Below, piece after piece: positions 26,744 through 35,914 of a stretch of DNA of 44,826 bases. Every line of letters begins with the position of its first letter. Position 1 is the stretch's first letter. The stretch is from positions 1-44,826 of the forward strand of contig JAKAEE010000024.1 of the NCBI GenBank assembly GCA_021820065.1, read 5' to 3'. The notes under the pieces were generated by a model, which was not told where the DNA came from, did no database searches, and saw only the letters and a list, made by a program, of their open reading frames with translations. This DNA comes from Bacteroidota bacterium. Its GTDB lineage: Bacteria > Bacteroidota > Ignavibacteria > Ignavibacteriales > Melioribacteraceae. The translations under genes were made by a program, and so were the position numbers.

Positions 26744-27778
26744 TCAACTGTTAATTGGAGTCGCAGTCTGTCCCATCATCTCTGATATTAAAATCAAAAG
26801 AACGGTTTTGCTGTCTGTAGCTGTCGTTTTAACACGCAAATCCGCTTTCAGCAAAGCTCTTGAAGCGTTTAACAACTTCTTATCGTCCATAAGGAAACGT
26901 GCTCTTTTGCAGTTCATGTAGTAGCCGTAACTGACGCCGGCAAGTTTTGCAGCTTCAAAATCCGAAACCTTGGTCTTGAACAACTCGGTCATTTGCGCTA
27001 TTGTTAATGTGAATTTTGCCAGCATGTTTACGATGAAAACCATTTCAACGCCGGAATCCAAAAGATTGTAAGCTACTTCCACTGCTTTAACCTTGTCCCC
27101 CAGTCCAATTGCATCCTGAAGACTAAAAATAGAATATTCTCTAATTGGCGAAGCGATTGCCTTGATGTCTTCAAAGGTAATTTCTTTTTTTCCGACAAAA
27201 TAATTCTCAAATTTCTGCAGCTGCATTTCGAGAAGAGCTTTATCTTCGCCTACGATATCAACCAGCGCTTGAGCGTTTTCACGCGAGAAATTGATTCCGA
27301 TTTTCTTGCAATCTTTCATCACCCACTCAATTAATTCCTCTCCAGTCGCAATACGAGCTTCGAAGAGAAAATGTTTTTCCAGTAAAATCGAATATGGTTC
27401 TTTTGCTGCATCGGTTATTTTACTTGACTGGGCAATAACGAGAGTTGTAAACTCTGGTGGATGAGAAAGATAACCGGTTAATTCTTTTTTGTCGTTAAAC
27501 TTCTCAAAATTTTTAATGATGATTAACTTTTTTCCGCCGCCAAACGGGAATGAGTAAGCTACATCCAACATTTGCGATAAGTTTTGATTTTTCTCCGCAG
27601 AAAACGTTTCCTTGTCGAAGTCGGAAAGAATATGCGGTGTAACAAATTTTTCGATCGATTCTATCGCTGCTTCAATCGTGTATTGATCCTCGCCGCATAA
27701 GAAATAAACGGGAAGTATCTTTTCCTTTGAAAGGTATTTCGATAAATCCGCTGCGGAAGGAAGTTCTTTCTTAGCCAT
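26744..27778 (-). CDS. holA: DNA polymerase III delta subunit
   Basis: HolA is part of the clamp loader that opens the sliding clamp at primed sites. The 344-residue protein has the family start LPVYFLCGEDQYTIEAAIES, the middle KKLIIIKNFEKF and LVIAQSSKITD stretches, and the C-terminal collar domain (ALVDIVGEDKALLEMQLQKF, then IFSLQDAIGLGDKVKAVEVAYNLL). The delta subunit has the AAA+ fold but no working ATP site, so the lack of a Walker A motif is expected. It lies 3 bases from the cyclophilin gene upstream. Confidence 0.9.
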   Translation of the reverse strand: MAKKELPSAADLSKYLSKEKILPVYFLCGEDQYTIEAAIESIEKFVTPHILSDFDKETFSAEKNQNLSQMLDVAYSFPFGGGKKLIIIKNFEKFNDKKELTGYLSHPPEFTTLVIAQSSKITDAAKEPYSILLEKHFLFEARIATGEELIEWVMKDCKKIGINFSRENAQALVDIVGEDKALLEMQLQKFENYFVGKKEITFEDIKAIASPIREYSIFSLQDAIGLGDKVKAVEVAYNLLDSGVEMVFIVNMLAKFTLTIAQMTELFKTKVSDFEAAKLAGVSYGYYMNCKRARFLMDDKKLLNASRALLKADLRVKTTATDSKTVLLILISEMMGQTATPINS

Positions 27779-27781
27779 CTG

Positions 27782-28405
27782 TTAATAAATTCTTTTTTCA
27801 ATTGTAACATTCTGCATAACAATTTTTTCGACAGGTTTATCTGCGCGATCGGTTTTAGCACGGTTAATTTTATAAACCACGTCCATTCCGTCTATAACTT
27901 TTCCGAAAATTGTATGCTTTCTATCTAGCCACTGGGCAGCGCCCGTTGTAATGAAAAATTGGCTTCTGTTTGTACCGGGACCACGATTAGCCATTGCAAC
28001 AACGCCTGCATCGTCAAATCGAAGCGAATTGGAAAACTCATCGCCAAATTCTCCTCCGTAAATGCTTCGTCCACCCTCGCCGGTTCCGGTTGAATCTCCG
28101 GTTTGAATCATGAAATCTTTTATAACTCTATGGAAAATCAAATTATTATAATAACCTTGCAACGCAAGCCCGATAAAGTTCTTTACTGCATTGGGCGCTT
28201 CTTTTGGAAACAATTCCATTACAATCATTCCCATGTTAGTTTCGATATTAGCAACAAGTTTTTCGTTGTCTTTGACTTCAACCAACTTATCAAGCGGTGT
28301 TCCTTTTGCATATTCTTCGTTGAGGGAAACTTTCTTATAGCTTCTTTCACACGCGACAGCAGATAAAATTAAAATAGCTATGAAGAGTGTATTCAATAAT
28401 TTCAT
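27782..28405 (-). CDS. Cyclophilin-type peptidyl-prolyl cis-trans isomerase, lipoprotein
   Basis: A 207-residue proline isomerase that helps fold exported proteins. I chose the ATG at 28405 because AAGGAG lies 8 bases upstream and because this start gives a lipoprotein signal, MKLLNTLFIAILILSAVAC, with lipobox SAVAC; the longer frame to 28471 would run through the uppP stop region. The cyclophilin domain shows MGMIVMELFPKEAPNAVKNF, the catalytic FHRVIKDFMIQTGD, GGEFGDEF, ANRGPGTNRSQFFITTGAAQ and HTIFGKVIDGMDV. It is 10 bases downstream of uppP. Confidence 0.92.
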   Translation of the reverse strand: MKLLNTLFIAILILSAVACERSYKKVSLNEEYAKGTPLDKLVEVKDNEKLVANIETNMGMIVMELFPKEAPNAVKNFIGLALQGYYNNLIFHRVIKDFMIQTGDSTGTGEGGRSIYGGEFGDEFSNSLRFDDAGVVAMANRGPGTNRSQFFITTGAAQWLDRKHTIFGKVIDGMDVVYKINRAKTDRADKPVEKIVMQNVTIEKRIY

Positions 28406-28415
28406 CTTGTTCTCC

Positions 28416-29264
28416 TTACGGTTGTATAATGTTGTAACCCAACAACACCAGAATAAGAATGCCAATAGCAATTCTATAGATGATGAAAAGATAAGTCGAA
28501 TTCTTTTTCAGGTAACGCAACAAAAATTCAATTGACAGATAACCGACAATGGCAGATGCAATCGTAGCAGCTATCAAGTTAATCGTACCATGCATGTTAA
28601 GGTATTTGAGCGATTCCTTAAACTCTAGCAGACCGCTTGCCGCGACAGCTGGAATGCTCATCAAAAAGGAAAAACGCGCCGCAGTTTCGCGTGTAAGTCC
28701 AAGAAATAATCCGGCGGTAATTGTCGTACCCGAACGTGACGAGCCTGGAATTAAAGCAAAGCACTGAGCTATGCCCATAAGAAACGCATCGTGCCATTTA
28801 AGGTCCTTAGTTTCACGGCGAAATTTTCCGACCTTTTCGGCAAGTGCAAGTATCAATGCTAAAACTATCAAACTCCCGGCAATGACGAACAAATTTTTTG
28901 TCAACGCACCTTCAATTATCTTCTTGAAACCGAGACCGACAATGGCTACCGGGACGGACGCTATTATGATGTACCAACCCATTTTTGAATTGAGAGTTTG
29001 TTCTGCAAATTTCTTTCGTTGAAAAAAATTATCTTGAAAAAATTCTTTGACTATGTGGATCAAGTCGTTCCAAAAATAAACGATTACCGCAAGCAGAGTA
29101 CCCAATTGAATTACCGCGATGAATGCAGTCCAATGTTCTGGTGTTTCTGCAGAAATAAGATTCAAAAGTTTTCCGACAACCGTTAAGTGGCCCGTGCTGC
29201 TTATAGGAAGAAATTCAGTCAGGCCTTGTATGATTCCAAGAATGATCGCTTCAAGTATATTCAA
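28416..29264 (-). CDS. uppP: Undecaprenyl-diphosphate phosphatase UppP (BacA)
   Basis: UppP regenerates undecaprenyl phosphate, the lipid carrier for peptidoglycan and other wall glycans, by removing a phosphate from undecaprenyl diphosphate on the outer face of the inner membrane. The 282-residue, multi-span protein has both active-site segments: GLTEFLPISSTGHL near the N terminus and LIPGSSRSGTTITAGLFLGL in the second half. It lies between an outer-membrane barrel gene and the cyclophilin gene with short gaps, so it probably belongs to one envelope operon. Confidence 0.95.
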   Translation of the reverse strand: MNILEAIILGIIQGLTEFLPISSTGHLTVVGKLLNLISAETPEHWTAFIAVIQLGTLLAVIVYFWNDLIHIVKEFFQDNFFQRKKFAEQTLNSKMGWYIIIASVPVAIVGLGFKKIIEGALTKNLFVIAGSLIVLALILALAEKVGKFRRETKDLKWHDAFLMGIAQCFALIPGSSRSGTTITAGLFLGLTRETAARFSFLMSIPAVAASGLLEFKESLKYLNMHGTINLIAATIASAIVGYLSIEFLLRYLKKNSTYLFIIYRIAIGILILVLLGYNIIQP

Positions 29265-29273
29265 GAGGCACCT

Positions 29274-29912
29274 CTATATTGTGAATGTAATACCTAATAG
29301 TACTCCGACGGATACAGAATTCAGATTGACATTCTCACCGTTAGTTCGATTGATTATCATGTTGGAGTTTGAGTTTTGACTGAGGACATCGTAGCGGAGA
29401 TCGAACCCGACCAACGCAAAAAAATTTTTACCGAGCATTGTATTGCCGAGAGCGCGCAAAACAAGTCCAAACCCAGAAAACGAATGATTGGTGCTCGATA
29501 CAATTCTTTCATTCAAAGACGCGTAACGGTAACCGGCTCCGCCGCCAAACTTGAACTGATATCCCGGACCTGGAATAACATAGTAAGCCATAACAGTGGG
29601 GCGATGATTGCTATAAGAAAGTTCATAAACTCCGCCGGAACCAAGCGGCGTGTTATACGAATCAATTTGATAACTGTATTCAAAACCAATTTGGAAATTG
29701 GGTTTCAATCCGTAATCAGCTTCTCCAGAAAAGTTTACCGCGCTTTTGAAAGATGCAAACTGATCTCCAGGATTAGAGAATCCCGAGTTAATATAATCCC
29801 GCAAAGAAGGAACGGATTTGAAATCCATTCCCATTGATGCATTTAAATCCCATTGAGCTTCCAAACTTTTGAAACTCAGCAGAATCAAAAACAAAAAAAA
29901 TATTTTTTTCAT
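29274..29912 (-). CDS. Putative outer-membrane beta-barrel protein
   Basis: I do not recognise a named family. The 212-residue protein begins with a signal peptide (MKKIFFLFLILLSFKSLEA). The mature part is rich in alternating hydrophobic/aromatic strands such as FQIGFEYSYQIDSYN, YQFKFGGGAGYRYASL and FFALVGFDLRYDVL, and ends with a hydrophobic strand (VSVGVLLGITFTI), as expected of an 8- to 10-strand outer-membrane barrel. The start overlaps the flippase-like gene upstream by 4 bases (ATGA type). Its position among uppP, lolA and a flippase-like gene fits an envelope role; its substrate or partner is not known. Confidence 0.65.
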   Translation of the reverse strand: MKKIFFLFLILLSFKSLEAQWDLNASMGMDFKSVPSLRDYINSGFSNPGDQFASFKSAVNFSGEADYGLKPNFQIGFEYSYQIDSYNTPLGSGGVYELSYSNHRPTVMAYYVIPGPGYQFKFGGGAGYRYASLNERIVSSTNHSFSGFGLVLRALGNTMLGKNFFALVGFDLRYDVLSQNSNSNMIINRTNGENVNLNSVSVGVLLGITFTI

Positions 29913-30982
29913 TTTTCTTCTGGATTAATTTTGAACACCGATAAAAAAGTTTCCTTGGTTAGCCCTTTTCTTTGACGACTTCTATTCACAAAGTACACGA
30001 TTACAACGGTTGACAATATAAAGGTAACATAGGAAATAAAGTGCGTAATAATAGCATAAGCTGCGCTGCTTTCATAATCAAAACCAAAAAGTTTAGTCAA
30101 AACGAATATTGAAATAATATGGTACGAACCAAGTGCGCCCGGCGTTGGTATGATTGATCCGAACGAACTGATCGTCATGACAATCCAAGCCAATTCAAAG
30201 TTTATTTTTCCCGTGGACTGCATTCCGACTATATAAAAACCAACCTGAGCATGAAACGCATAAAGCAGCAATATTACAACGGACCAAAGCAAGATAGCCA
30301 AAACATTTCCCGTTTTTCTGATGCTCGAAAGCCCCTCAACCAGCGTTTCAAAAATTTCTTTCAGTTTGTCGGCATATTTTTTATTTATTTTTTCCGCCAG
30401 TCTAACAAGTGCAGAACTAAATTTCTTTTGAAATCTAACCAGCAAAACAAGAAATATCGTGGCAGCAAGAATAAAAATCAGCCCGATCAGCAAAGAGGCT
30501 TTCAACCAGACAATTTCGTTGTACATATTACCGGAATAGAGACTCACACTTATCAGCGCGGCAATTCCGAACAAAGCAATATCGATAATTCTTTCAATCA
30601 CAATTGTACCGATCACAGTTGAACGCGAAATGCCTTCCCACCTTCCCAAAAACAATCCGCGGTACAGCTCGCCAAGACGTGGTATTAAGCAACTGACTCC
30701 GTATCCAACCATTATAGCGCCAAATAAGTGAGAAGTTGAACAGTTTTCTTTCACCGGCTTGAGCATGTATTTCCATCTAATTGCGCGCGCCATGTGTGAT
30801 AGGAAAAAAATAAAAACGTAAAAAAGAATTGCGGGAATTGACGAATTGAGTATGATCTCGAACGTTTGTTTTAAATCTATATTCTTGAAAGCGAGGTAGA
30901 GAAAAAGAATCGTCAAGAAGAAAGGGAAAGAATAACCTACAACTTTCGAAAGATGTGTATTATGTTTATTACCTGAGGTCAA
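29909..30982 (-). CDS. Flippase-like membrane protein (lysylphosphatidylglycerol synthase TM-domain family)
   Basis: A 357-residue integral membrane protein of the UPF0104 / LPG_synthase_TM family, without the cytoplasmic aminoacyltransferase half of MprF. Family hallmarks are FFLSHMARAIRWKYMLKP near residue 65, VGYGVSCLIPRLGELYRG and the later FGSIIPTPGALGSYHIISIF. In better-known members this domain is linked with moving polyprenyl- or amino-acyl-lipids or glycan carriers across the membrane. The gene is linked to uppP and lolA, which fits handling of lipid-linked material; the substrate is not known. It overlaps lolA by 14 bases. Confidence 0.8.
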   Translation of the reverse strand: MTSGNKHNTHLSKVVGYSFPFFLTILFLYLAFKNIDLKQTFEIILNSSIPAILFYVFIFFLSHMARAIRWKYMLKPVKENCSTSHLFGAIMVGYGVSCLIPRLGELYRGLFLGRWEGISRSTVIGTIVIERIIDIALFGIAALISVSLYSGNMYNEIVWLKASLLIGLIFILAATIFLVLLVRFQKKFSSALVRLAEKINKKYADKLKEIFETLVEGLSSIRKTGNVLAILLWSVVILLLYAFHAQVGFYIVGMQSTGKINFELAWIVMTISSFGSIIPTPGALGSYHIISIFVLTKLFGFDYESSAAYAIITHFISYVTFILSTVVIVYFVNRSRQRKGLTKETFLSVFKINPEEK

Positions 30983-31586
30983 TAATATGAATTCCTTTGG
31001 GAGGATTGTAAGTGAATTTCGAATCCGGCATATCCTGGTTCAGCTTAAAATTGGAGAACTGAAAATTGTATTTGATATCGCCGCGGTCAATAATTTCCAA
31101 TGCGGAGATTAATCCTTCTTTGTTGACATAAATCTTTACCGACTTGAATTCCATGTCCTGATCTTTTGGAGTAAGTTCAAGTATTCCCTCGCCCGGTGCC
31201 GCGTGCTCTTCTTTGACTAATCTTATTTTACACAATGGCGGATAATCGAAAACAAAAGTCTCCAGCGAAAACGAAGTCGGGTCATCCGAGAAGTAACTGA
31301 TCACGACACGGTTAAACTTCTTGTTCAAATTCCAAATTGTATTTCCGTCGGAAACAATCATTTCATTTTTGAGTTCGACTATAAATTTGTTTTTCTTTTT
31401 GTAATAAAACTTGCCTGTTACTTTTGCCGGGTTAGAACCTTGAGTCGCATAAATTGCTTGCGAAAAATCTGCTGTAAAATTTCCGAGAGAATTGAATTTG
31501 CTTTGAACTCTTTTCAAAAATTCATTGCCGGATTGTGCGAACAAAAATGAGCTGAGCAAAAACAAAAGCAAGAATTTCGTTTTCAT
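30969..31586 (-). CDS. lolA: Outer-membrane lipoprotein carrier protein LolA
   Basis: LolA is a periplasmic chaperone that carries lipoproteins from the inner to the outer membrane. The 205-residue protein starts with a signal peptide (MKTKFLLLFLLSSFLFAQ). The mature part has the usual order: FLKRVQSKFNSLGNFTADFS, then KVTGKFYYKKKNKFIVEL, VSDGNTIWNLNKKFN, VRLVKEEH-like middle and LELTPKDQDMEFKSV, with NPPKGIHIIDLR at the end. The start overlaps ftsK by 4 bases. Several lipoproteins are encoded nearby. Confidence 0.88.
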   Translation of the reverse strand: MKTKFLLLFLLSSFLFAQSGNEFLKRVQSKFNSLGNFTADFSQAIYATQGSNPAKVTGKFYYKKKNKFIVELKNEMIVSDGNTIWNLNKKFNRVVISYFSDDPTSFSLETFVFDYPPLCKIRLVKEEHAAPGEGILELTPKDQDMEFKSVKIYVNKEGLISALEIIDRGDIKYNFQFSNFKLNQDMPDSKFTYNPPKGIHIIDLR

Positions 31587-34048
31587 AAATTTCTTAAGAT
31601 TGTCTCCAATTGTTCTTCATTATCAACTATTACTTCGCGCGCTTTACTTCCTTCCGAAGGTCCAACGATACCGGCTTGTTCAAGCTGATCGACAATTCTG
31701 GCGGCACGCGAGTAGCCTAACTTCAATCTTCTTTGCAGTAAAGATACGGAACCTTGCTGATGTCTTACAATGACACGTGCAGCCTCTTCGAACATCGGAT
31801 CGAGGTCGTTTAGGTAGTCGCCCATTCCCTCTTTCTTTTTATCGTACAGCGACGGGAGGAAATATCTCTTCGCAAAGCCCTTCTGCACATAAATGAAATT
31901 AGTAATCTTTTCGACTTCTTCGGTTGAGATAAATGCGTTTTGAATTCTGATCGGTTTCGGCATTCCGCCCGGTAAAAACAGCATGTCTCCGCTGCCAAGC
32001 AATTGTTCAGCGCCGTTCATATCAAGGATTGTACGAGAATCAATTTTGGTAGCAACTTGATAAGCCATTCTTGCGCTGAAGTTCGCTTTGATAACTCCGG
32101 TAATAACGTTTACGGACGGACGCTGCGTCGCTAATATCAAATGAATGCCGACAGCGCGTGCAAGCTGAGCCAAACGTGCAATCGGCTCTTCAACTTCTTT
32201 GCCCGATGTGATCATCAAGTCCGCCAATTCATCAATCACAATAATTATGTACGGCATTTTGTAATGCTTCATCTCATCGGTGTCTTTTAGTTTTGTCTTC
32301 GGATTCAAAACTTTTTTATTGTAGTCAACGATATTCCGCACGCCGGCTTTTGCAAGCTTATCATACCGCTTCTCCATCTCGTACTCAACAGCTTTCAATG
32401 CAAGAAGAGAATTTGACGGATTGGTAATTATTTCTTCTTCGAGATCGGGCGAGACGGCAAGAAAATGTTTGGTAAGTTTTTTGTAGAACGATAATTCAAT
32501 TTTCTTCGGGTCGATGATTACAAATTTTACGTCTGATGGATGCTTGGCATAAATCAAACTGTTGATGATCATGTTAATACCAACACTTTTTCCCGAACCG
32601 GTAGAACCCGCAATAAGCAAGTGCGGCATTTTCGCTAAGTCGGTAATATAAACGTCGCCGGCAATTGTTTTCCCGAGAGCAAGCGGAAGTTCTGCTTTGG
32701 AATCTTTCACTTTAGCAATTACGGAACGCGCTCTAACAATTGTAGCTTCGGCATTTGGTATCTCAACACCAATTGCGCTCTTACCCGGTATCGGCGCAAT
32801 GATTCTAATACCACGCGCAGCCAGAGCAAGGGCAATATCGTGCTCGAGACTAACAATGCGGCTAATCTTAACGCCCGGCGCCGGAACGATTTCATAAAGT
32901 GTTACAACAGGACCCGGCGTAACAGTGATGTCTTCAATCTGAATATCGAACAGTGCGAGTTTTTCTTTAAGCAGTTCTGCGTTTCGCTTCAGTTCGCTTT
33001 CTTGAACTTTCACTCCTTCTTCTTCGGCGGCAATCAGCAAATCCAATTTCGGCGGAATGTATTCAATCTCTTCGTCCCACTGATCGGGCAACGCGGCTTC
33101 GGCAGTTTTATCTACAGCAGGAATTATGTCTTCATCTTTTGGTTTCGATTCCGGTTTCTTAGTCTTTGCCTGTTCAGCGGCTTTTTCAAATTCTTGTTCA
33201 ATCAATTTTTCCGGTACATCTTTCTTAACGATTGTAATTTTCGTCTCGGAATCTTCCTGCGCTAACTCGTCATCTTCTTTATCTTTGAACAAGGATTTTA
33301 ATTTACTTTCGCCGCGCAGACTTTTAATTTTCTCTAAATTGTCTTTGGAACTTTTTTCTTCAACCGGTTTGATGATAATGTTATTTTCGTCTTTAGCTCT
33401 GAAAAGGTTTTTTATGATTTCGATCAGAGAACTGAATTTGAAATCGAATGCAATTATCATTGTAACAAGAAGCGCCGCTCCCAGAAAAATTATACTTCCT
33501 ACCCCGCCGAGCAATCTGCTTAAGACCGTTCCGAAGAAATAACCGACCTTGCCGGAAAGTTCATATACGCTTGTAAAGAGAAAAATTTCCGGAGTGTACT
33601 GAAGCATTCCGAAAAACGTTGAGAGAATAATTCCGACAACCAGCAGAAAATTGGAAAGATGAAGCGCGAGCTTGTAATTTTTTTCTTTTCGTAATACCGT
33701 ATAACCCCAGATAAACATTATTGCCGGAAAGACAAGCGAGAAATAACCGATCGTGGATCGAACAAAAAAGTGGGAGATGTAAGAACCGAAAATTCCAAGC
33801 CAGTTATGGGTTGTTGCCGCTTTGTTTTGTAATTCGGGATTGGTTTCAAATATGTTGAACTGATCAATGAACCGGTAGGAAAAGTAAGATTCGTCGTCAC
33901 GCGAATACGAAAGCACGCTTAGGAAAATCAGAAGAGCAAAGACAATAAGCAGAATCCCCAGAAGCTTTTTCTTTTTTTCTGGAGACACAACAAAAAACCG
34001 TCCTCCGTTGTCGGAGGAATTTTCCTTAGATTTATCTTTTCTGGGCAT
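31583..34048 (-). CDS. ftsK: DNA translocase FtsK/SpoIIIE
   Basis: FtsK pumps chromosome DNA at the division septum and activates Xer recombination at dif; a Xer recombinase is also encoded in this window. The 821-residue protein has a membrane N terminus (about four to five segments within residues 25-215), a charged linker (about 220-330) and the motor. Motor motifs are ITVTPGPVVTLYEIVPAPG, Walker A AGSTGSGKSVGINM near residue 483, Walker B YIIIVIDELADLMI and HLILATQRPSVNVITGVIKA. The C-terminal winged-helix gamma domain is VSLLQRRLKLGYSRAARIVD, which reads the KOPS orientation sequences. Confidence 0.95.
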   Translation of the reverse strand: MPRKDKSKENSSDNGGRFFVVSPEKKKKLLGILLIVFALLIFLSVLSYSRDDESYFSYRFIDQFNIFETNPELQNKAATTHNWLGIFGSYISHFFVRSTIGYFSLVFPAIMFIWGYTVLRKEKNYKLALHLSNFLLVVGIILSTFFGMLQYTPEIFLFTSVYELSGKVGYFFGTVLSRLLGGVGSIIFLGAALLVTMIIAFDFKFSSLIEIIKNLFRAKDENNIIIKPVEEKSSKDNLEKIKSLRGESKLKSLFKDKEDDELAQEDSETKITIVKKDVPEKLIEQEFEKAAEQAKTKKPESKPKDEDIIPAVDKTAEAALPDQWDEEIEYIPPKLDLLIAAEEEGVKVQESELKRNAELLKEKLALFDIQIEDITVTPGPVVTLYEIVPAPGVKISRIVSLEHDIALALAARGIRIIAPIPGKSAIGVEIPNAEATIVRARSVIAKVKDSKAELPLALGKTIAGDVYITDLAKMPHLLIAGSTGSGKSVGINMIINSLIYAKHPSDVKFVIIDPKKIELSFYKKLTKHFLAVSPDLEEEIITNPSNSLLALKAVEYEMEKRYDKLAKAGVRNIVDYNKKVLNPKTKLKDTDEMKHYKMPYIIIVIDELADLMITSGKEVEEPIARLAQLARAVGIHLILATQRPSVNVITGVIKANFSARMAYQVATKIDSRTILDMNGAEQLLGSGDMLFLPGGMPKPIRIQNAFISTEEVEKITNFIYVQKGFAKRYFLPSLYDKKKEGMGDYLNDLDPMFEEAARVIVRHQQGSVSLLQRRLKLGYSRAARIVDQLEQAGIVGPSEGSKAREVIVDNEEQLETILRNL

Positions 34049-34050
34049 CC

Positions 34051-34818
34051 TTAGGAAGCCTTGGGATCATTACTAATTTCTTTATGTACGTTTCCAGTTT
34101 CCAATTTCTTAATTGTGCCGGAAACATAGTAAGGAATAAGATCAACAGTTCCAAACTGAGCACAATATTTTAAGTCGGCGGCAAATCCGTTTTCTATTAA
34201 AAGTTTTCCGTGTTCGGATTCTTTAAGCAGCTTCAAAAGATTTTTACCGAATGTTTTATCGAGCACAAGACTTGCGCGGCCGGAATCGCCCACTTCAATA
34301 TCAGCACTTAACTCTTTCATCTCGCCGATTAATTTTCCGGCGCAGACCGCATCTTCCAAATTGAAACCGGCATTGTTGCCGGCGCAAATAATTTCCAAGT
34401 CCTTGTCAAGTTTAACCAAATGATTAGCAATTGCCGGCAAGTTGTTGAAGCTGCACACAAAAAGATTTTCAGAAAACTTTGCTTTTACAATTGACTTCGA
34501 ACCGTTAGTCGTGTAAAGAATTATTGACTTACCCGCGACGTTTGCCGGAGTATATTCCAACGGAGAATTACCGAGATTAAACCCTTCCACTTTCTTTGTG
34601 TTTCGTTCGCCGCCTAAAATGGTTTGACCGCCAAACGCATTGCCTGAAACCTTCATCGCAAAATCTACCGTGTTGACGGGAATGATTTCCCTAGCGCCGT
34701 TTTGCAATGCGGTTACAATTACGGTTGTCGCACGCAGTACGTCAATCACTACAGAACTCTTGCCCGTAAAATACAGTTCGTCAAAATGATGATTGGAATA
34801 ATGTACGTTAATCTTCAT
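34051..34818 (-). CDS. comB: ComB-family 2-phosphosulfolactate phosphatase
   Basis: ComB hydrolyses 2-phosphosulfolactate to sulfolactate in the pathway first described for coenzyme M in methanogens; many bacterial homologues have no proven role. The 255-residue protein begins KINVHYSNHHFDELYFTGKS and carries VVIDVLRATTVIVTALQNGA (acidic active-site residues in D-V-L-R-A-T-T), LGGERNTKKVEGFNLGNSP, ILYTTNGSKSIVKA and ICAGNNAGFNLEDAVCAGKL. It lies 2 bases from ftsK and 1 base from gcvT, with no other sulfolactate gene (comA, comC) in view. The assignment to the family is firm; the physiological substrate is not. Confidence 0.85.
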   Translation of the reverse strand: MKINVHYSNHHFDELYFTGKSSVVIDVLRATTVIVTALQNGAREIIPVNTVDFAMKVSGNAFGGQTILGGERNTKKVEGFNLGNSPLEYTPANVAGKSIILYTTNGSKSIVKAKFSENLFVCSFNNLPAIANHLVKLDKDLEIICAGNNAGFNLEDAVCAGKLIGEMKELSADIEVGDSGRASLVLDKTFGKNLLKLLKESEHGKLLIENGFAADLKYCAQFGTVDLIPYYVSGTIKKLETGNVHKEISNDPKAS

Positions 34819-34819
34819 A

Positions 34820-35902
34820 TCAGTTTTTCACAAATGGAAGTTTAGTAATAACCGCCGGAACTTCTTTCCCGCGAATTACAAAATTGACAGTTGAACCTTC
34901 TTGGGCAAATTGCGTTTCTACATAACCGAGCGCGATTGCCTTTTCCAGAACCGGGCTTACCGTTCCGCTGGTGATGTAACCGACTACATTTCCGTTTACG
35001 GAAATATCGTAACCGTGTCTTGGGAATGCTTTCTCTTCGGAGATCATCGGAACCAGCTTTCGTTTCATTCCTTCTTCTTTAACTTTAACCAAAACATTCT
35101 TTGCAATAAATTCATATTTCTTCAGCTTTGTAATCCAACCAAGTCCCGCTTCTAAGGTATTGGTTGTTTGATCGATATCGTTTCCGTAAAGACAGAAACC
35201 CATTTCAAGACGCAGAGAATCTCTTGCGCCCAAACCGACCGGCTTAATATTAAATTCTTTCCCGGCTTCGAACAGTGCATCCCAAATTTTTTCTGCTACT
35301 GATTCATCACCTTTAAAATATAATTCGTAACCAAGCTCACCCGTGTACCCGGTTCGGGAAACAATCATATTAATGCCGGCAACTTTGGCAAAGAAAAAGT
35401 GATAGTATTCAAGATCGAGAGTTTTATCGCAGATTTTTTGAACAGCATTTTTCGACTTTGGACCTTGAACCGCTAGCAAAGAATATTCGTCGCTTTCATC
35501 TAGCAGGTCAACGCCGAATAAGTTGTTCTCTTTCATCCAATTAAAATCTTTGTCTTTGTTGGACGCATTGACAACAAGCATAAATTCTTTTTCATTGACC
35601 CTATAAACCAGAAGGTCGTCAACTATGCCTCCGTCGGGATAGCACATTGCAGAGTACTGAACTCTTCCGTCAGTCAGCTGCGACGCATCGTTTACGGTGA
35701 TATGCTGAACAAAATCCAATGCTTTGTCGCCGCGAATAAATATTTCTCCCATGTGAGAAACATCGAAAACACCGACAGAATTGCGCACGGCTTTGTGTTC
35801 GGCAATAATTGATGAATACTGTACAGGCATTTTGAATCCCGCAAAGTCAACCAACTTTGCGCCAAGTTTTTCATGAATTGAATAAAATTTTGTCTTTTTC
35901 AT
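34820..35902 (-). CDS. gcvT: Glycine cleavage system T protein (aminomethyltransferase)
   Basis: GcvT moves the methylene group from the aminomethyl-lipoyl H protein to tetrahydrofolate and releases ammonia. The 360-residue length is normal. The folate-binding domain shows LVDFAGFKMPVQYSSI, GVFDVSHMGEIFIRG, QYSAMCYPDGGIVDDLLVYR (with the catalytic aspartate region) and SRTGYTGELGYELYF. The C-terminal domain has GLGARDSLRLEMGFCLYGND and GYITSGTVSPVLEKAIALGY. No gcvH or gcvP lies in the window, so the complex must be encoded elsewhere. It is 12 bases from the aldolase gene upstream. Confidence 0.94.
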   Translation of the reverse strand: MKKTKFYSIHEKLGAKLVDFAGFKMPVQYSSIIAEHKAVRNSVGVFDVSHMGEIFIRGDKALDFVQHITVNDASQLTDGRVQYSAMCYPDGGIVDDLLVYRVNEKEFMLVVNASNKDKDFNWMKENNLFGVDLLDESDEYSLLAVQGPKSKNAVQKICDKTLDLEYYHFFFAKVAGINMIVSRTGYTGELGYELYFKGDESVAEKIWDALFEAGKEFNIKPVGLGARDSLRLEMGFCLYGNDIDQTTNTLEAGLGWITKLKKYEFIAKNVLVKVKEEGMKRKLVPMISEEKAFPRHGYDISVNGNVVGYITSGTVSPVLEKAIALGYVETQFAQEGSTVNFVIRGKEVPAVITKLPFVKN

Positions 35903-35914
35903 TTTTAGCCGGAA

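Noticed and set aside
28406..28471. N-terminal extension of the cyclophilin gene up to 28471
   Set aside because: It overlaps the end of uppP, lacks a ribosome-binding site and would bury the lipoprotein signal that starts at 28405.
29376..29837. 153-residue open frame on the + strand
   Set aside because: Antisense to the outer-membrane barrel gene, which has a signal peptide and strand pattern; the + frame has a basic, motif-free composition.
33126..33542. 138-residue Ser-rich open frame on the + strand
   Set aside because: Complement of the acidic/lysine-rich ftsK linker, which by itself yields a long Ser/Phe-rich antisense frame.
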